Positions 15,162 to 21,539 of a stretch of DNA of 21,539 nt are shown here, one piece after another (within the stretch, counting starts at the first letter, position 1; every line of letters starts with the position of its first letter). The translations under genes and the position numbers were made by a program. This stretch comes from an uncultured Mollicutes bacterium (GTDB lineage Bacteria; Bacillota_I; Bacilli_A; ML615J-28; CAG-313). Under the pieces are notes generated by a model. It made no database searches and was not told where the DNA came from. It worked only from the letters and a program-made list of their open reading frames with translations. The DNA is taken from positions 1 through 21,539 of the forward strand of contig URLJ01000029.1 of assembly GCA_900548675.1 (NCBI GenBank), read 5' to 3'.

Positions 15162-15857
15162 ATGATTGGGATAGTAATTCCAACATGCAGTGAAGGTTTA
15201 ACCTTGCTTAAGAAAGTTAATGCAAATCTTATTTATCAAGATAATAATATAGAAGTATATGAATCAACATCTTTTAAAAATGATGTACTATTAGTTTTGA
15301 CGGGATATGGAAAAGTAAAACTTGCTAATGGATTAAGTTATATAAAAAATAATTATCAAATAGATTGTTTAATTGGGGTTGGTAATTGTGCGGCAATGGA
15401 CTGTAAATCACATATTTTAGATATAGCTCTTTCAAATGATAGCGTTCAGTCTGATGTTAATTTTACAGCCCTTGGTTATAATAGAGGGGAAATACCTAAT
15501 ACACAACTAACATACTATGATTCATCGCAGGGTTTAATTAATGCCGCTTGCAATGCTACCAAAAAACTTTGTTATCCAACTTGGATTGGTCGCTTTGCTT
15601 CTGGTGATCGCTTTGTAGCGAGAAGAAATACGAGTGAAGCAATTAAAAATACTTTTAATGCCGATTTTATTGATAGTGAATGTGGTTCGTGTGGAGAATT
15701 TGCTTCAATGTACAATATTCCTTATTTATATATAAAGGGAATATCTAATCGTGCAGGCAATAATGCTGTAAACGAATACTTAGAAAATGCTGAAAAAGCT
15801 AACGAAAAAGCTTGCAATGTTGTATTTGAAATGCTTAAATGGTTAACTGTAGAATAA
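15162..15857 (+). CDS. Pfs-like nucleosidase (MTA/SAH nucleosidase or futalosine hydrolase family)
   Basis: 231 aa, a single PNP/UDP-type nucleosidase domain. Family marks are an N-terminal MIGIVIPT strand with E11 near the first catalytic Glu, TGYGKVKLANG, GVGNCAA, DVNFTALGYNRGEIPN (compare DVDxTAFGYxxGQxP in MTA/SAH nucleosidase), SGDRFVA and, near the active-site Glu, DSECGS with E173. At the position of the catalytic Asp in MTA/SAH nucleosidase (the ISD motif) it has Asn196 (GISNRAG). From memory, an ISN motif also occurs in futalosine hydrolases, so the substrate is left open. If it is a true Pfs enzyme it recycles methylthioadenosine and adenosylhomocysteine, which would fit its pairing with asd. 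AAAGGGGGTGA overlaps the asd stop, so the two are coupled. Confidence 0.75.
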   Translation: MIGIVIPTCSEGLTLLKKVNANLIYQDNNIEVYESTSFKNDVLLVLTGYGKVKLANGLSYIKNNYQIDCLIGVGNCAAMDCKSHILDIALSNDSVQSDVNFTALGYNRGEIPNTQLTYYDSSQGLINAACNATKKLCYPTWIGRFASGDRFVARRNTSEAIKNTFNADFIDSECGSCGEFASMYNIPYLYIKGISNRAGNNAVNEYLENAEKANEKACNVVFEMLKWLTVE

Positions 15858-15892
15858 TTATTGATAATTTTTCGAATCTTTACAATTTGAAG

Positions 15893-15901
15893 TGGTATAA
15901 T
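15893..15901 (+). promoter_or_regulatory. Extended -10 promoter of the 61-aa gene
   Basis: TG (15893-15894), one base, then TATAAT (15896-15901) forms a perfect extended -10. No -35 box is properly spaced. The 14-nt block 15890-15903 is identical to that around the infC -10 (123-136). The ribosome binding site AGGGGG follows closely, so the 5' UTR would be very short. Confidence 0.6.
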
Positions 15902-15917
15902 ATGTGTAGGGGGAATT

Positions 15918-16103
15918 ATGTATTTTAATTATCATGCGGTTGTAAAAAGAAAAATTAAAGAGGGATTACTTCTTCATTTAGAGATAATAGAAAATGATCC
16001 TAGCAAGGGTGTTTATCTTGTCTTATATTTTAAAGATGGTACAAAATATCCCATTAAAGAAGAAAGGATAGCAGAATATTTGGAATTTATTAAAAACAAA
16101 TAA
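15918..16103 (+). CDS. Small uncharacterised protein, 61 aa
   Basis: I do not recognise a family. The protein begins MYFNYHAVVKRKIKEGLLLH and contains an alternating hydrophobic stretch (GVYLVLYFKDGTKYPI) followed by a charged helix (KEERIAEYLEFIKNK). This could be a small beta-beta-alpha fold; there is no membrane helix, Cys pair or signal peptide. It is likely real: a good AGGGGG site lies 6 nt before the ATG and a perfect extended -10 just upstream. The stop codon abuts three tandem 20-bp repeats. Confidence 0.65.
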   Translation: MYFNYHAVVKRKIKEGLLLHLEIIENDPSKGVYLVLYFKDGTKYPIKEERIAEYLEFIKNK

Positions 16104-16166
16104 AAATTGTTTCGTAAAAACAAAAATTGTTTCGTAAAAACAAAAATTGTTTCGTAAAAACAATTT
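16102..16166. repeat. Three tandem 20-bp repeats with hairpin potential
   Basis: The unit AAAAATTGTTTCGTAAAAAC occurs three times without mismatch (16102-16121, 16122-16141, 16142-16161). Each copy contains TTGTTT and, 5 nt later, AAACAA, so each can fold. The last copy extends to a 9-bp perfect stem (16144-16152 with 16158-16166). The array starts inside the stop codon of the 61-aa gene and ends 37 nt before the lipoprotein start. It may be a terminator-like element, a set of repressor sites for the lipoprotein gene, or a slippage product. Confidence 0.85.
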
Positions 16167-16202
16167 ATATATTTGTCCTATTAATTGAAAGAGGTGTGCA
16201 TT

Positions 16203-17675
16203 ATGAAAAAAAGAACAACATTACTAACTTTAGTCTTATTATTAGGTTTAGGGATGCTAATGACAGCATGTTATGGCATAAATCCTAATGATCAAAGAAC
16301 CAAAGCATATTATAATATATCTTCAGAGCAGTCATATGAAGAATATTTAAAACTTCAAGAACAGGATTTTATAAATGCTGCTGAAGAACCAAAATATTAT
16401 ATTAGTTTGGATTCTTCTACTGCAGCTTATGCTAATATCCGTAAGAAGATTTTAAATAGAAAAACAATTCCTACTGATGCAGTTAATATTGAGCAAATGA
16501 TAAATTATTTTAACTATTCATATGTTAATGATACATCGGATGCTTTAAAAACCTTTATGGAAATTAGCGATTGTCCTTGGAATGAAGATACATCACTTCT
16601 TAATGTTGCAATAAAGGCCGAAAACTATGAGATTGATAATAATAAACCAAATAATTTTGTCTTTTTATTAGATACAAGTGGATCAATGTGCGATTATGAT
16701 AAGTTGCCATTAATGGTTGAAGCATTTAGACTTTTATTAGACAATTTAAATGATAATGATCGAATTTCTGTTGTTACTTATGGTTCAAAAACCAATACGT
16801 TACTTTCTGGAGCTTACGGAAAAGATAAAAATGAAATATATGGAACAATTTCACAAATTGAAGCCCAAGGAGCAACATATGGAAGTAAGGCCATTCAAAC
16901 GGCATATAGCCTTGCTGAAAAATATTACATTAAAGGTGGAAATAATCGTATTTTCTTAGCTACTGATGGTGATTTCAATGTTGGAATTAGTTCAATTGAA
17001 GGTTTAAAAAATTTTATTTCTGAAAAGAGAAAAACTGGTGTGTACTTGTCAGTATTAGGATTTGGTACAGGTAATACAAAAGCATCTACAATGGATACTT
17101 TAGCAAAAGAAGGTAATGGTAACTATTATTATGTTGATTCAGTTTTAGAAGCAAAAAAACTCTTTGTAACAGAATTAAATGGTACTTTACAAACTGTTGC
17201 AAAAGATACTAAAGCGCAGATTGAATTTAATCCAGAGATTGTTGAGTCATATCGTGTAATCGGTTATGAAAATAAAATATTATCAGAAAGTGATTTTAAC
17301 AACCCAAGCAAAGATGCTGGTGAGATAGGCGCAGGAACAACAGTTATTTGTTTATTTGAAGTAAAACTCGTCAAAGAACTGGTAAATGAGCAAGATTTAA
17401 ACTTTGCTAAATGCACTATCAAATATAAAAATCCGTTAACAAATTATGAAAAAGAACTAATAACTATTTGTAATAAATACACAAAAGAAGCTTCAGCCGA
17501 TTTCACATTTGCGGCTTCAGTAGCTGAATTTGGTCTCATTTTGAGAAATTCTAATCATAAAGCTAATGCAAGTTATCAAAATATTTTAAATAGAGTAGAT
17601 AATGAAAAATACAAAACAGATCAATACCGGGAAGAATTCTGTGAGTTAGTTCGAATTAAAATGAATGAAAATTAA
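16203..17675 (+). CDS. YfbK-family lipoprotein with von Willebrand A domain
   Basis: 490 aa from ATG 16203 (GAGGTG 7 nt upstream; an earlier in-frame TTG at 16185 is rejected). Residues 1-23 are a lipoprotein signal ending LMTAC, with Cys23 lipidated. About 55-145 matches the N-terminal domain seen before VWA in E. coli YfbK (YISLDSSTAAYANIRKKI, AVNIEQMINYFNY, DCPWNEDTSLL). About 150-320 is a VWA domain with a MIDAS site: D157-T-S-G-S (DxSxS) and TDGD around D255. About 340-485 matches the DUF3520-type C-terminal domain. It should sit on the outer face of the membrane and bind a protein partner through a divalent metal. The physiological role of this family is not settled. It is monocistronic, between the repeats and a strong terminator. 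Confidence 0.88.
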   Translation: MKKRTTLLTLVLLLGLGMLMTACYGINPNDQRTKAYYNISSEQSYEEYLKLQEQDFINAAEEPKYYISLDSSTAAYANIRKKILNRKTIPTDAVNIEQMINYFNYSYVNDTSDALKTFMEISDCPWNEDTSLLNVAIKAENYEIDNNKPNNFVFLLDTSGSMCDYDKLPLMVEAFRLLLDNLNDNDRISVVTYGSKTNTLLSGAYGKDKNEIYGTISQIEAQGATYGSKAIQTAYSLAEKYYIKGGNNRIFLATDGDFNVGISSIEGLKNFISEKRKTGVYLSVLGFGTGNTKASTMDTLAKEGNGNYYYVDSVLEAKKLFVTELNGTLQTVAKDTKAQIEFNPEIVESYRVIGYENKILSESDFNNPSKDAGEIGAGTTVICLFEVKLVKELVNEQDLNFAKCTIKYKNPLTNYEKELITICNKYTKEASADFTFAASVAEFGLILRNSNHKANASYQNILNRVDNEKYKTDQYREEFCELVRIKMNEN

Positions 17676-17682
17676 AAAATAT

Positions 17683-17712
17683 GTCAAGGTTTTATAAAAC
17701 CTTGACTTTTTT
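17683..17712 (+). terminator. Terminator after the VWA lipoprotein gene
   Basis: A 24-nt perfect palindrome (17683-17706) centred on TATA is followed by TTTTTT. It is a strong intrinsic terminator 8 nt after the stop codon. Confidence 0.92.
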
Positions 17713-17769
17713 ATAGGAAATAATCATCTAGCAAAATGTAGTGAAAAAGCAAAAATTAACCTTTTTTTC

Positions 17770-17787
17770 GCAAGATTATTATCTTGC
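17770..17787. promoter_or_regulatory. Inverted repeat overlapping the -35 of the 121-aa gene
   Basis: GCAAGAT (17770-17776) and ATCTTGC (17781-17787) are perfectly complementary around TATT. The right arm covers four bases of the -35 box at 17784-17789. No T-run follows. A repressor site is the most natural reading. Confidence 0.5.
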
Positions 17788-17812
17788 ATATATCATGATT
17801 TTGTGTTATAAT
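17784..17812 (+). promoter_or_regulatory. Promoter of the 121-aa / A24 peptidase / SDR operon
   Basis: TTGCAT (17784-17789) and a perfect TATAAT (17807-17812) are 17 nt apart, with TG one base before the -10. It follows the lipoprotein terminator and precedes three closely spaced genes. Confidence 0.8.
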
Positions 17813-17838
17813 CATAATAGAAACTTAGGAGGTCTATT

Positions 17839-18204
17839 ATGAAAATATGTAATGAAAAGACTAATTATCAAATTCGTAGTGTTATATTACCTAAAACAGT
17901 ACTAATTAATATGTTTAATCATACCTGTAATGTGTATCGTTATTTTTTAGAAGAACCATTTGACTTTTTAGATGCTCTTAAGCACAATCCTTCAGCTAAA
18001 TATCTTAATGTTGAAGATAATGTTATATATTTATATTATGACAAGGAAGGCAAAAACTTGACAAGTAATAAAACAACTAATTATCTTGAGATAGTTTATG
18101 ATGCTGATGAAATGGCATCTCATGTTCTTATTAACACATATATTGAAAATGAAAAGATAGAGTTACTAGGGTTTCCTTTTCAAAAAACGATTATTAAAGC
18201 TTAA
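17839..18204 (+). CDS. Uncharacterised soluble protein, 121 aa
   Basis: No family recognised. The gene is well supported: AGGAGGT lies 7 nt before the ATG and there is a good promoter. The protein has no signal peptide and no membrane helix. It has Cys at positions 4 and 30, a polar middle with LEEPFDFLDALKHNP, and beta-rich stretches (VEDNVIYLYYDKEG, TNYLEIVYDADE, VLINTYIENEKIELLGF). It is first in an apparent operon with an A24 prepilin-type peptidase 10 nt downstream and an SDR epimerase. That context hints at a surface or secretion job but does not prove one. Confidence 0.7.
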   Translation: MKICNEKTNYQIRSVILPKTVLINMFNHTCNVYRYFLEEPFDFLDALKHNPSAKYLNVEDNVIYLYYDKEGKNLTSNKTTNYLEIVYDADEMASHVLINTYIENEKIELLGFPFQKTIIKA

Positions 18205-18214
18205 TATAAATTGA

Positions 18215-18865
18215 ATGGAATATACAGGATTTCTACTTAGTTTATTTCTAAATTTTTGTTCAAACGCACTAATTGATTGCTTGCCTATAGGGCAAGCAAT
18301 TATTTGGCTTGAAGGAAAAAAGAAAAGAATTTTCAAATTATGTTTATTTATATTAAATATATTAGTTTTTTATATTATAAAAACATTAGTCGTTAGCTAC
18401 ACTATCTTTATGATAGGGATAGTAGCTTATTATATTTTAATTAGTATAACAATAATTGACTTTAAATATCTAGTCATTCCCGATACGCTTAACTTATCTT
18501 TAGGAATATTAGCAGCGTTTAGCATTATATTAAAGAATGTTGATAAAAGCGTTTGGAATCATTTACTTAGCATCCCTTTTAATTTCTTTTTGATTGTTTT
18601 TATTTTAATACTAGAGAAAAAGACAAAAAAAGAAATGCTTGGTGGAGGAGATTTAAAACTTCTTATTTCAGCAGGACTCTTCTTAGGACTTAGAAAAGAA
18701 ATAATTGTTGTAGGAATGTCATCAATTGTAATGCTTTTAGAAATAATGTTAATAAAAATTTTTTTAAAGAAAAAATATGATGGCCTTTATCCTTTTGGAC
18801 CATCGATAAGTTTTAGTATAATGCTAGTGTATTTACTAGGAAATAGTCAATACCATTTATTTTAG
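18215..18865 (+). CDS. A24-type prepilin peptidase-like membrane protein
   Basis: 216 aa, strongly hydrophobic with about six helices. The two catalytic aspartates of type IV prepilin peptidases are present: D82 in IIDFKYLVIPD and D146 in GGGDLKLL (the GxGD motif). YPFGPSISF near the end is also typical. The N-terminus (LFLNFCSNALIDCLPIGQAI) resembles the FLNVVIxRLPxGxSI start of full-length PilD/ComC enzymes. The cytoplasmic loop that carries the CxxC zinc site and methyltransferase region is reduced to a short basic stretch (WLEGKKKRIFK). It should therefore cleave pilin-like leaders but probably cannot N-methylate. No pilin, ATPase or PilC-like gene is in the window. The ATG at 18215 lacks a clear ribosome binding site and is 10 nt after the previous stop, suggesting coupled translation. 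Confidence 0.82.
   Translation: MEYTGFLLSLFLNFCSNALIDCLPIGQAIIWLEGKKKRIFKLCLFILNILVFYIIKTLVVSYTIFMIGIVAYYILISITIIDFKYLVIPDTLNLSLGILAAFSIILKNVDKSVWNHLLSIPFNFFLIVFILILEKKTKKEMLGGGDLKLLISAGLFLGLRKEIIVVGMSSIVMLLEIMLIKIFLKKKYDGLYPFGPSISFSIMLVYLLGNSQYHLF
18276..18300. repeat. Perfect 10-bp hairpin inside the A24 peptidase gene
   Basis: ATTGCTTGCC (18276-18285) and GGCAAGCAAT (18291-18300) flank TATAG. The outer bases 18274-18275 and 18301-18302 can extend the stem through a G-U and a T-A pair. It lies at codons 21-29 and is GC-richer than its surroundings. Confidence 0.7.
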
Positions 18866-18873
18866 GAGGTTTT

Positions 18874-19863
18874 ATGAAATACGTTGTTACGGGAGCAACA
18901 GGACATATCGGCAATAATCTTGTGCGTTTCTTGTTAGCACAAAATGAAAAAGTAATTGTTCTAGCAAGAAGACAAGAAGACAAAGCCTTAGCGGGATTAG
19001 ATATAGATATAAAAGTAGGGAGCCTATTTGACGAGTCGTTTTTAGAAACAAATATCGATGCTGAAACAATCGTAATTCACGCAGCAGGTGTCATTGATAT
19101 AACAGGGCGAAACAATAAACAAGTGTATGAAGTAAATGTTGAAGCAACAAAAAAAATAGTAGACGTTTCTTTGAAAAAACAAGTTATTAAATTTGTTTAT
19201 ATCGGTAGTGTTGATGCATGTTATAAAGATAGTAAAGATGGCTTAATTAAAGAACCAGACTATTTTGATGTTCAACATTTGAGAGGAGCTTATGCAAAAT
19301 CAAAAGCTCTTGCGGGAAACTATGTTTTAGATAAAATTAAAAACAATGGATTAAATGGGGTAGTTATTCTCCCTTCAGCTGTCATTGGACCTAACGATTT
19401 TAAAATATCAAGTGTTGGACAAGCGGTTTTGTCTTGCATAAAAAATGAACCGATGGCTATTATCAAAGGAGGGTATAATTTTATTGATGTGCGAGATCTT
19501 TCATATGCGATATACCAATCATCAATTAAGAAAACTGATTTAGTGTATTTTGTCACAGGATATGATATGACAGTAGAAGAACTAATTAAAGCGATTTATG
19601 ACCATCTACAAAAAGATAAATTGCCTCCACATATTCCTTTAGGTCTTGTTAAAATAGGTGCTGTGTTTATGCCACTTATATATCAGATAAAACATGAAAA
19701 ACCCGTTTTTACTCTTAAAGCTCTTAAGACCTTAAATGAAAATCATAATTATGATAATAGTAAAGCCAAGAAAGATTTGACACTCACTGTGAGAAATCCT
19801 AAAGAAAGTGTGAATGATCTTATCGATTGGTTTATTGAAAAAGGATATCACTTACAAAAATAA
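18874..19863 (+). CDS. NAD(P)-dependent epimerase/dehydratase (extended SDR)
   Basis: 329 aa. The Rossmann motif GATGHIG (7-13) is of the GxxGxxG type. VIHAAGVID (67-75) is the NAG-like loop. Ser112 (IGSVDA) and Y140-AKS-K144 form the catalytic triad, so the protein is an active-looking extended short-chain dehydrogenase. Related proteins include dihydroflavonol-4-reductase-like and NDP-sugar epimerase-like members; the C-terminal substrate domain does not let me choose. There is no signal peptide. AGGAGGT (18864-18870) overlaps the stop of the peptidase gene, so it is the third gene of the 17839-19863 unit. No clear terminator follows it. Confidence 0.88.
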   Translation: MKYVVTGATGHIGNNLVRFLLAQNEKVIVLARRQEDKALAGLDIDIKVGSLFDESFLETNIDAETIVIHAAGVIDITGRNNKQVYEVNVEATKKIVDVSLKKQVIKFVYIGSVDACYKDSKDGLIKEPDYFDVQHLRGAYAKSKALAGNYVLDKIKNNGLNGVVILPSAVIGPNDFKISSVGQAVLSCIKNEPMAIIKGGYNFIDVRDLSYAIYQSSIKKTDLVYFVTGYDMTVEELIKAIYDHLQKDKLPPHIPLGLVKIGAVFMPLIYQIKHEKPVFTLKALKTLNENHNYDNSKAKKDLTLTVRNPKESVNDLIDWFIEKGYHLQK

Positions 19864-20070
19864 TAATTCTTATAAAGTTAGGCTAGAAATAGCAAAATGT
19901 ATGAAAGATATCAAAACATATACTTATATTTCGTTGATTAATTTTGTAATATAAAAATCATTCCATTTCAGTTTTCACTATAACTTACTAGTCAAAAAAA
20001 ATTATAATATAACTTACTTAAAATAATTAATTAGTTTTTAAAAAGTAAAAGCGAATTAATAATATACATT
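19864..20070. other. Non-coding AT-rich stretch before the tig promoter
   Basis: No open frame with a start and ribosome binding site is seen here on either strand, and there is no RNA gene I recognise. The only structure is an 11-bp direct repeat TATAACTTACT at 19979-19989 and 20008-20018, 29 bp apart. An obvious T-tailed terminator for the epimerase gene is missing. Confidence 0.6.
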
Positions 20071-20074
20071 TTTT

Positions 20075-20103
20075 TTGCAAAAAGGAATGCTTTTTGATAT
20101 AAT
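20075..20103 (+). promoter_or_regulatory. Promoter of tig
   Basis: TTGCAA (20075-20080) and TATAAT (20098-20103) are 17 nt apart, with TG one base before the -10. Transcription should start near 20110. Confidence 0.82.
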
Positions 20104-20121
20104 AATAAAAGATATAAAAAC

Positions 20122-20139
20122 TAATACTTAAAAGTATTA
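20122..20139 (+). promoter_or_regulatory. Palindrome in the tig 5' UTR
   Basis: TAATACTT (20122-20129) and AAGTATTA (20132-20139) form a perfect inverted repeat just after the expected transcription start and 12 nt before the ribosome binding site AAAGGAG. It may be an operator or simply a small 5' stabilising hairpin. Confidence 0.45.
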
Positions 20140-20163
20140 TAAAGATAAAAGGAGTTTATAAAA

Positions 20164-21539
20164 ATGAAAGTTAATGTAGAAAAGATTAGTGACAACAAAG
20201 TTAAATTAACTATTGAAGTTTCTAAAGAAGAATTTGGTGTAGCGCTTGATAAAGCGTTTGAAAAAGTATCACCAACCGTTAAAGTTGATGGCTTTAGACC
20301 AGGACATTTACCAAAGGCAAGCTTTATCAAACGTTTCGGTTATGAAGCATTATATGAAGAAGCTGTTAATTTTGCTTTAAATGATACATACCCTAAGGCT
20401 GTAATGGAAAACAATGTTCAAGTAGTAAATCATCCTAGTATTGATGTTGATTTTGCAACTTTAAATCATGAAACAGGTTTCACTTATACTGCAACAGTTG
20501 ATGTAATGCCTGAAGTTACACTTGGAACATACAAAGGTTTAGAATTTAAACCTCTTGATAAAAATGCTACTCCAGAAGAAGTAGAACAAGAAATTAAAAA
20601 TGCTCTTAACGCTAAAGCAGAAAACATTATCAAAGAAGGTGCTGCTGAAAAAGGCGATACAGTAGTAATAGATTTTGAAGGCTTTATCGATGATGTACCA
20701 TTTGAAGGTGGAAAAGGTGAAAATTATCCACTTGAATTAGGTTCAAATTCATTTATACCAGGATTTGAAGATCAACTAATTGGTGCTAAAGAACAAGATG
20801 AAGTTTCTGTAAATGTTCGTTTCCCTGAAGATTATCACGCTGAATTAGCTGGTAAAGATGCAACATTTAAAGTAAAAGTTCATGAAGTAAAACAAAAACA
20901 ATACCCTGAATTAAATGATGAGTTTGTTAAAGATCTTGAAATCGAAAACGTTAATAACGTAGAAGAATATCGTAACTATGTTCAAACAAAATTAGATAAA
21001 GAAAAAGCTAGCCAATATGAAGAACATCTAGTAAATGGTTTAATCGATTTAGTTTCAAATGCTTCAACTGTAAATATTCCAGAATGTATGGTAACAGATT
21101 ACGCAACAGAATTAAAAGAAAAGGCTGAACATCAAGCAGCTCAATATAAAATACCATTTAATCTTTATCTTCAATATATGGGATATACAGAAGAATCTTT
21201 TTCTGAATATCTTAAAAAGACTGCTGAAGCAAGAATTAAAGCTGATTTAGTATTAGATAAAATTGCCGAAGTTGAAGATATAAAAGTAACTGATGAAATG
21301 TTAGAAAATGCATATAAAGAAATTGCTGAACACAATAACATGGAATTAGAACAAGTTAAGAAGAGTGTAAATCCAGCACAATTGTCTTACAAACTTCGTC
21401 AAGATGCAGTAATCAAACTATTAAAAGATACTGCAGTATTGGGTGCTACTAAAAAGAAAACAACAAAAAAGGTAGCTAAAGCAGAAAACGCAGAAACAGC
21501 TGCACCAAAGAAAGCGACAAAAAAGGTAGCTAAAGCAGA
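20164..21539 (+). CDS. tig: Trigger factor (3' end outside the window)
   Basis: Ribosome-bound chaperone and peptidyl-prolyl isomerase that receives nascent chains at the exit tunnel. 458 complete codons are visible and the frame is still open at the window edge. The N-terminal ribosome-binding domain (about 1-130) has the docking signature in VDGFRPGHLPKASF. The FKBP-type isomerase domain (about 150-245) has GDTVVIDFEGFIDD and PLELGSNSFIPGFEDQ. The C-terminal substrate-binding arms follow to about residue 420. The protein does not stop there, as the B. subtilis protein (424 aa) does. It runs into a Lys/Ala/Thr-rich tail with TKKVAKAENAE and APKKATKKVAKA, where 23 nt are repeated exactly with a 54-nt period. 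AAAGGAG lies 9 nt before the ATG. Confidence 0.96.
   Translation, partial: MKVNVEKISDNKVKLTIEVSKEEFGVALDKAFEKVSPTVKVDGFRPGHLPKASFIKRFGYEALYEEAVNFALNDTYPKAVMENNVQVVNHPSIDVDFATLNHETGFTYTATVDVMPEVTLGTYKGLEFKPLDKNATPEEVEQEIKNALNAKAENIIKEGAAEKGDTVVIDFEGFIDDVPFEGGKGENYPLELGSNSFIPGFEDQLIGAKEQDEVSVNVRFPEDYHAELAGKDATFKVKVHEVKQKQYPELNDEFVKDLEIENVNNVEEYRNYVQTKLDKEKASQYEEHLVNGLIDLVSNASTVNIPECMVTDYATELKEKAEHQAAQYKIPFNLYLQYMGYTEESFSEYLKKTAEARIKADLVLDKIAEVEDIKVTDEMLENAYKEIAEHNNMELEQVKKSVNPAQLSYKLRQDAVIKLLKDTAVLGATKKKTTKKVAKAENAETAAPKKATKKVAKA

Noticed and set aside
16102..16161. CRISPR-like array
   Set aside because: The three 20-bp units are directly adjacent with no spacers, and no cas gene is present; it is a tandem repeat.
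19979..20018. Paired 11-bp direct repeats as phage or plasmid attachment or iteron sites
   Set aside because: Only two short AT-rich copies exist, with no integrase, tRNA or replication gene nearby.
1..21539. tRNA, rRNA genes, insertion sequences or prophage genes
   Set aside because: No transposase or integrase frame, no CCA-ended cloverleaf and no rRNA segment was recognised by eye; a dedicated scan would be needed to exclude small RNA genes fully.

Overview
This is a strongly AT-rich window with features of a low-GC Gram-positive bacterium of the Bacilli, Erysipelotrichia or Acholeplasma/Tenericutes-like type. The evidence is AGGAGG-type ribosome binding sites, an L20-type leader ahead of infC-rpmI-rplT with an AUU start for infC, consensus SigA promoters (often with an extended -10), a BmrCD-like heterodimeric ABC exporter, a lipoprotein and an InlB-repeat surface protein. 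Tryptophan is encoded by TGG, and TGA is used as a stop (end of the asd-like gene), so the code is the standard bacterial one and not the Mycoplasma code. The species cannot be named from the sequence alone. Almost all genes are on the + strand; the one exception is the secreted phosphoesterase at 1528-3591.

Layout. 1-1502: promoter, L20 autoregulatory leader and the translation operon infC-rpmI-rplT, closed by a terminator that can also end the convergent gene. 1528-3591 (minus): exported purple-acid-phosphatase-like metallophosphoesterase with two InlB B-repeats and a C-terminal membrane tail. 3696-7130: a DUF1189-type membrane protein gene co-oriented with leuS, then a strong terminator. 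7198-13289: a tight three-gene unit with the two halves of a heterodimeric ABC exporter followed 14 nt later by a leaderless glycoside hydrolase family 9 enzyme. 13303-14121: a strong promoter overlaid by two copies of one inverted-repeat operator, driving the wreck of a MacB/LolD-type ABC ATPase gene (nonsense codon plus frameshift, no permease after it). 14132-15857: an aspartate-semialdehyde dehydrogenase and an Pfs-like nucleosidase, translationally close. 15896-17712: a small 61-aa gene, three tandem 20-bp hairpin repeats, and a YfbK-family VWA lipoprotein with its own terminator. 17784-19863: an unknown 121-aa protein, an A24 prepilin-peptidase-like protein and an extended SDR epimerase in one apparent operon. 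19864-20163: non-coding, with the tig promoter at its right end. 20164 to the end: trigger factor with a Lys/Ala-rich repeated tail, cut by the window edge.

Most of the window is housekeeping (translation, aspartate-family biosynthesis, protein folding). The points most worth a second look are the exporter-GH9 unit, the duplicated GTTAG-N6-CTAAC operator in front of a dead ABC gene, the three tandem hairpin repeats, the changed catalytic position in the nucleosidase, the reduced orphan prepilin peptidase, and the repeat-bearing tail on trigger factor. I found no convincing new multi-gene defence or mobile system.
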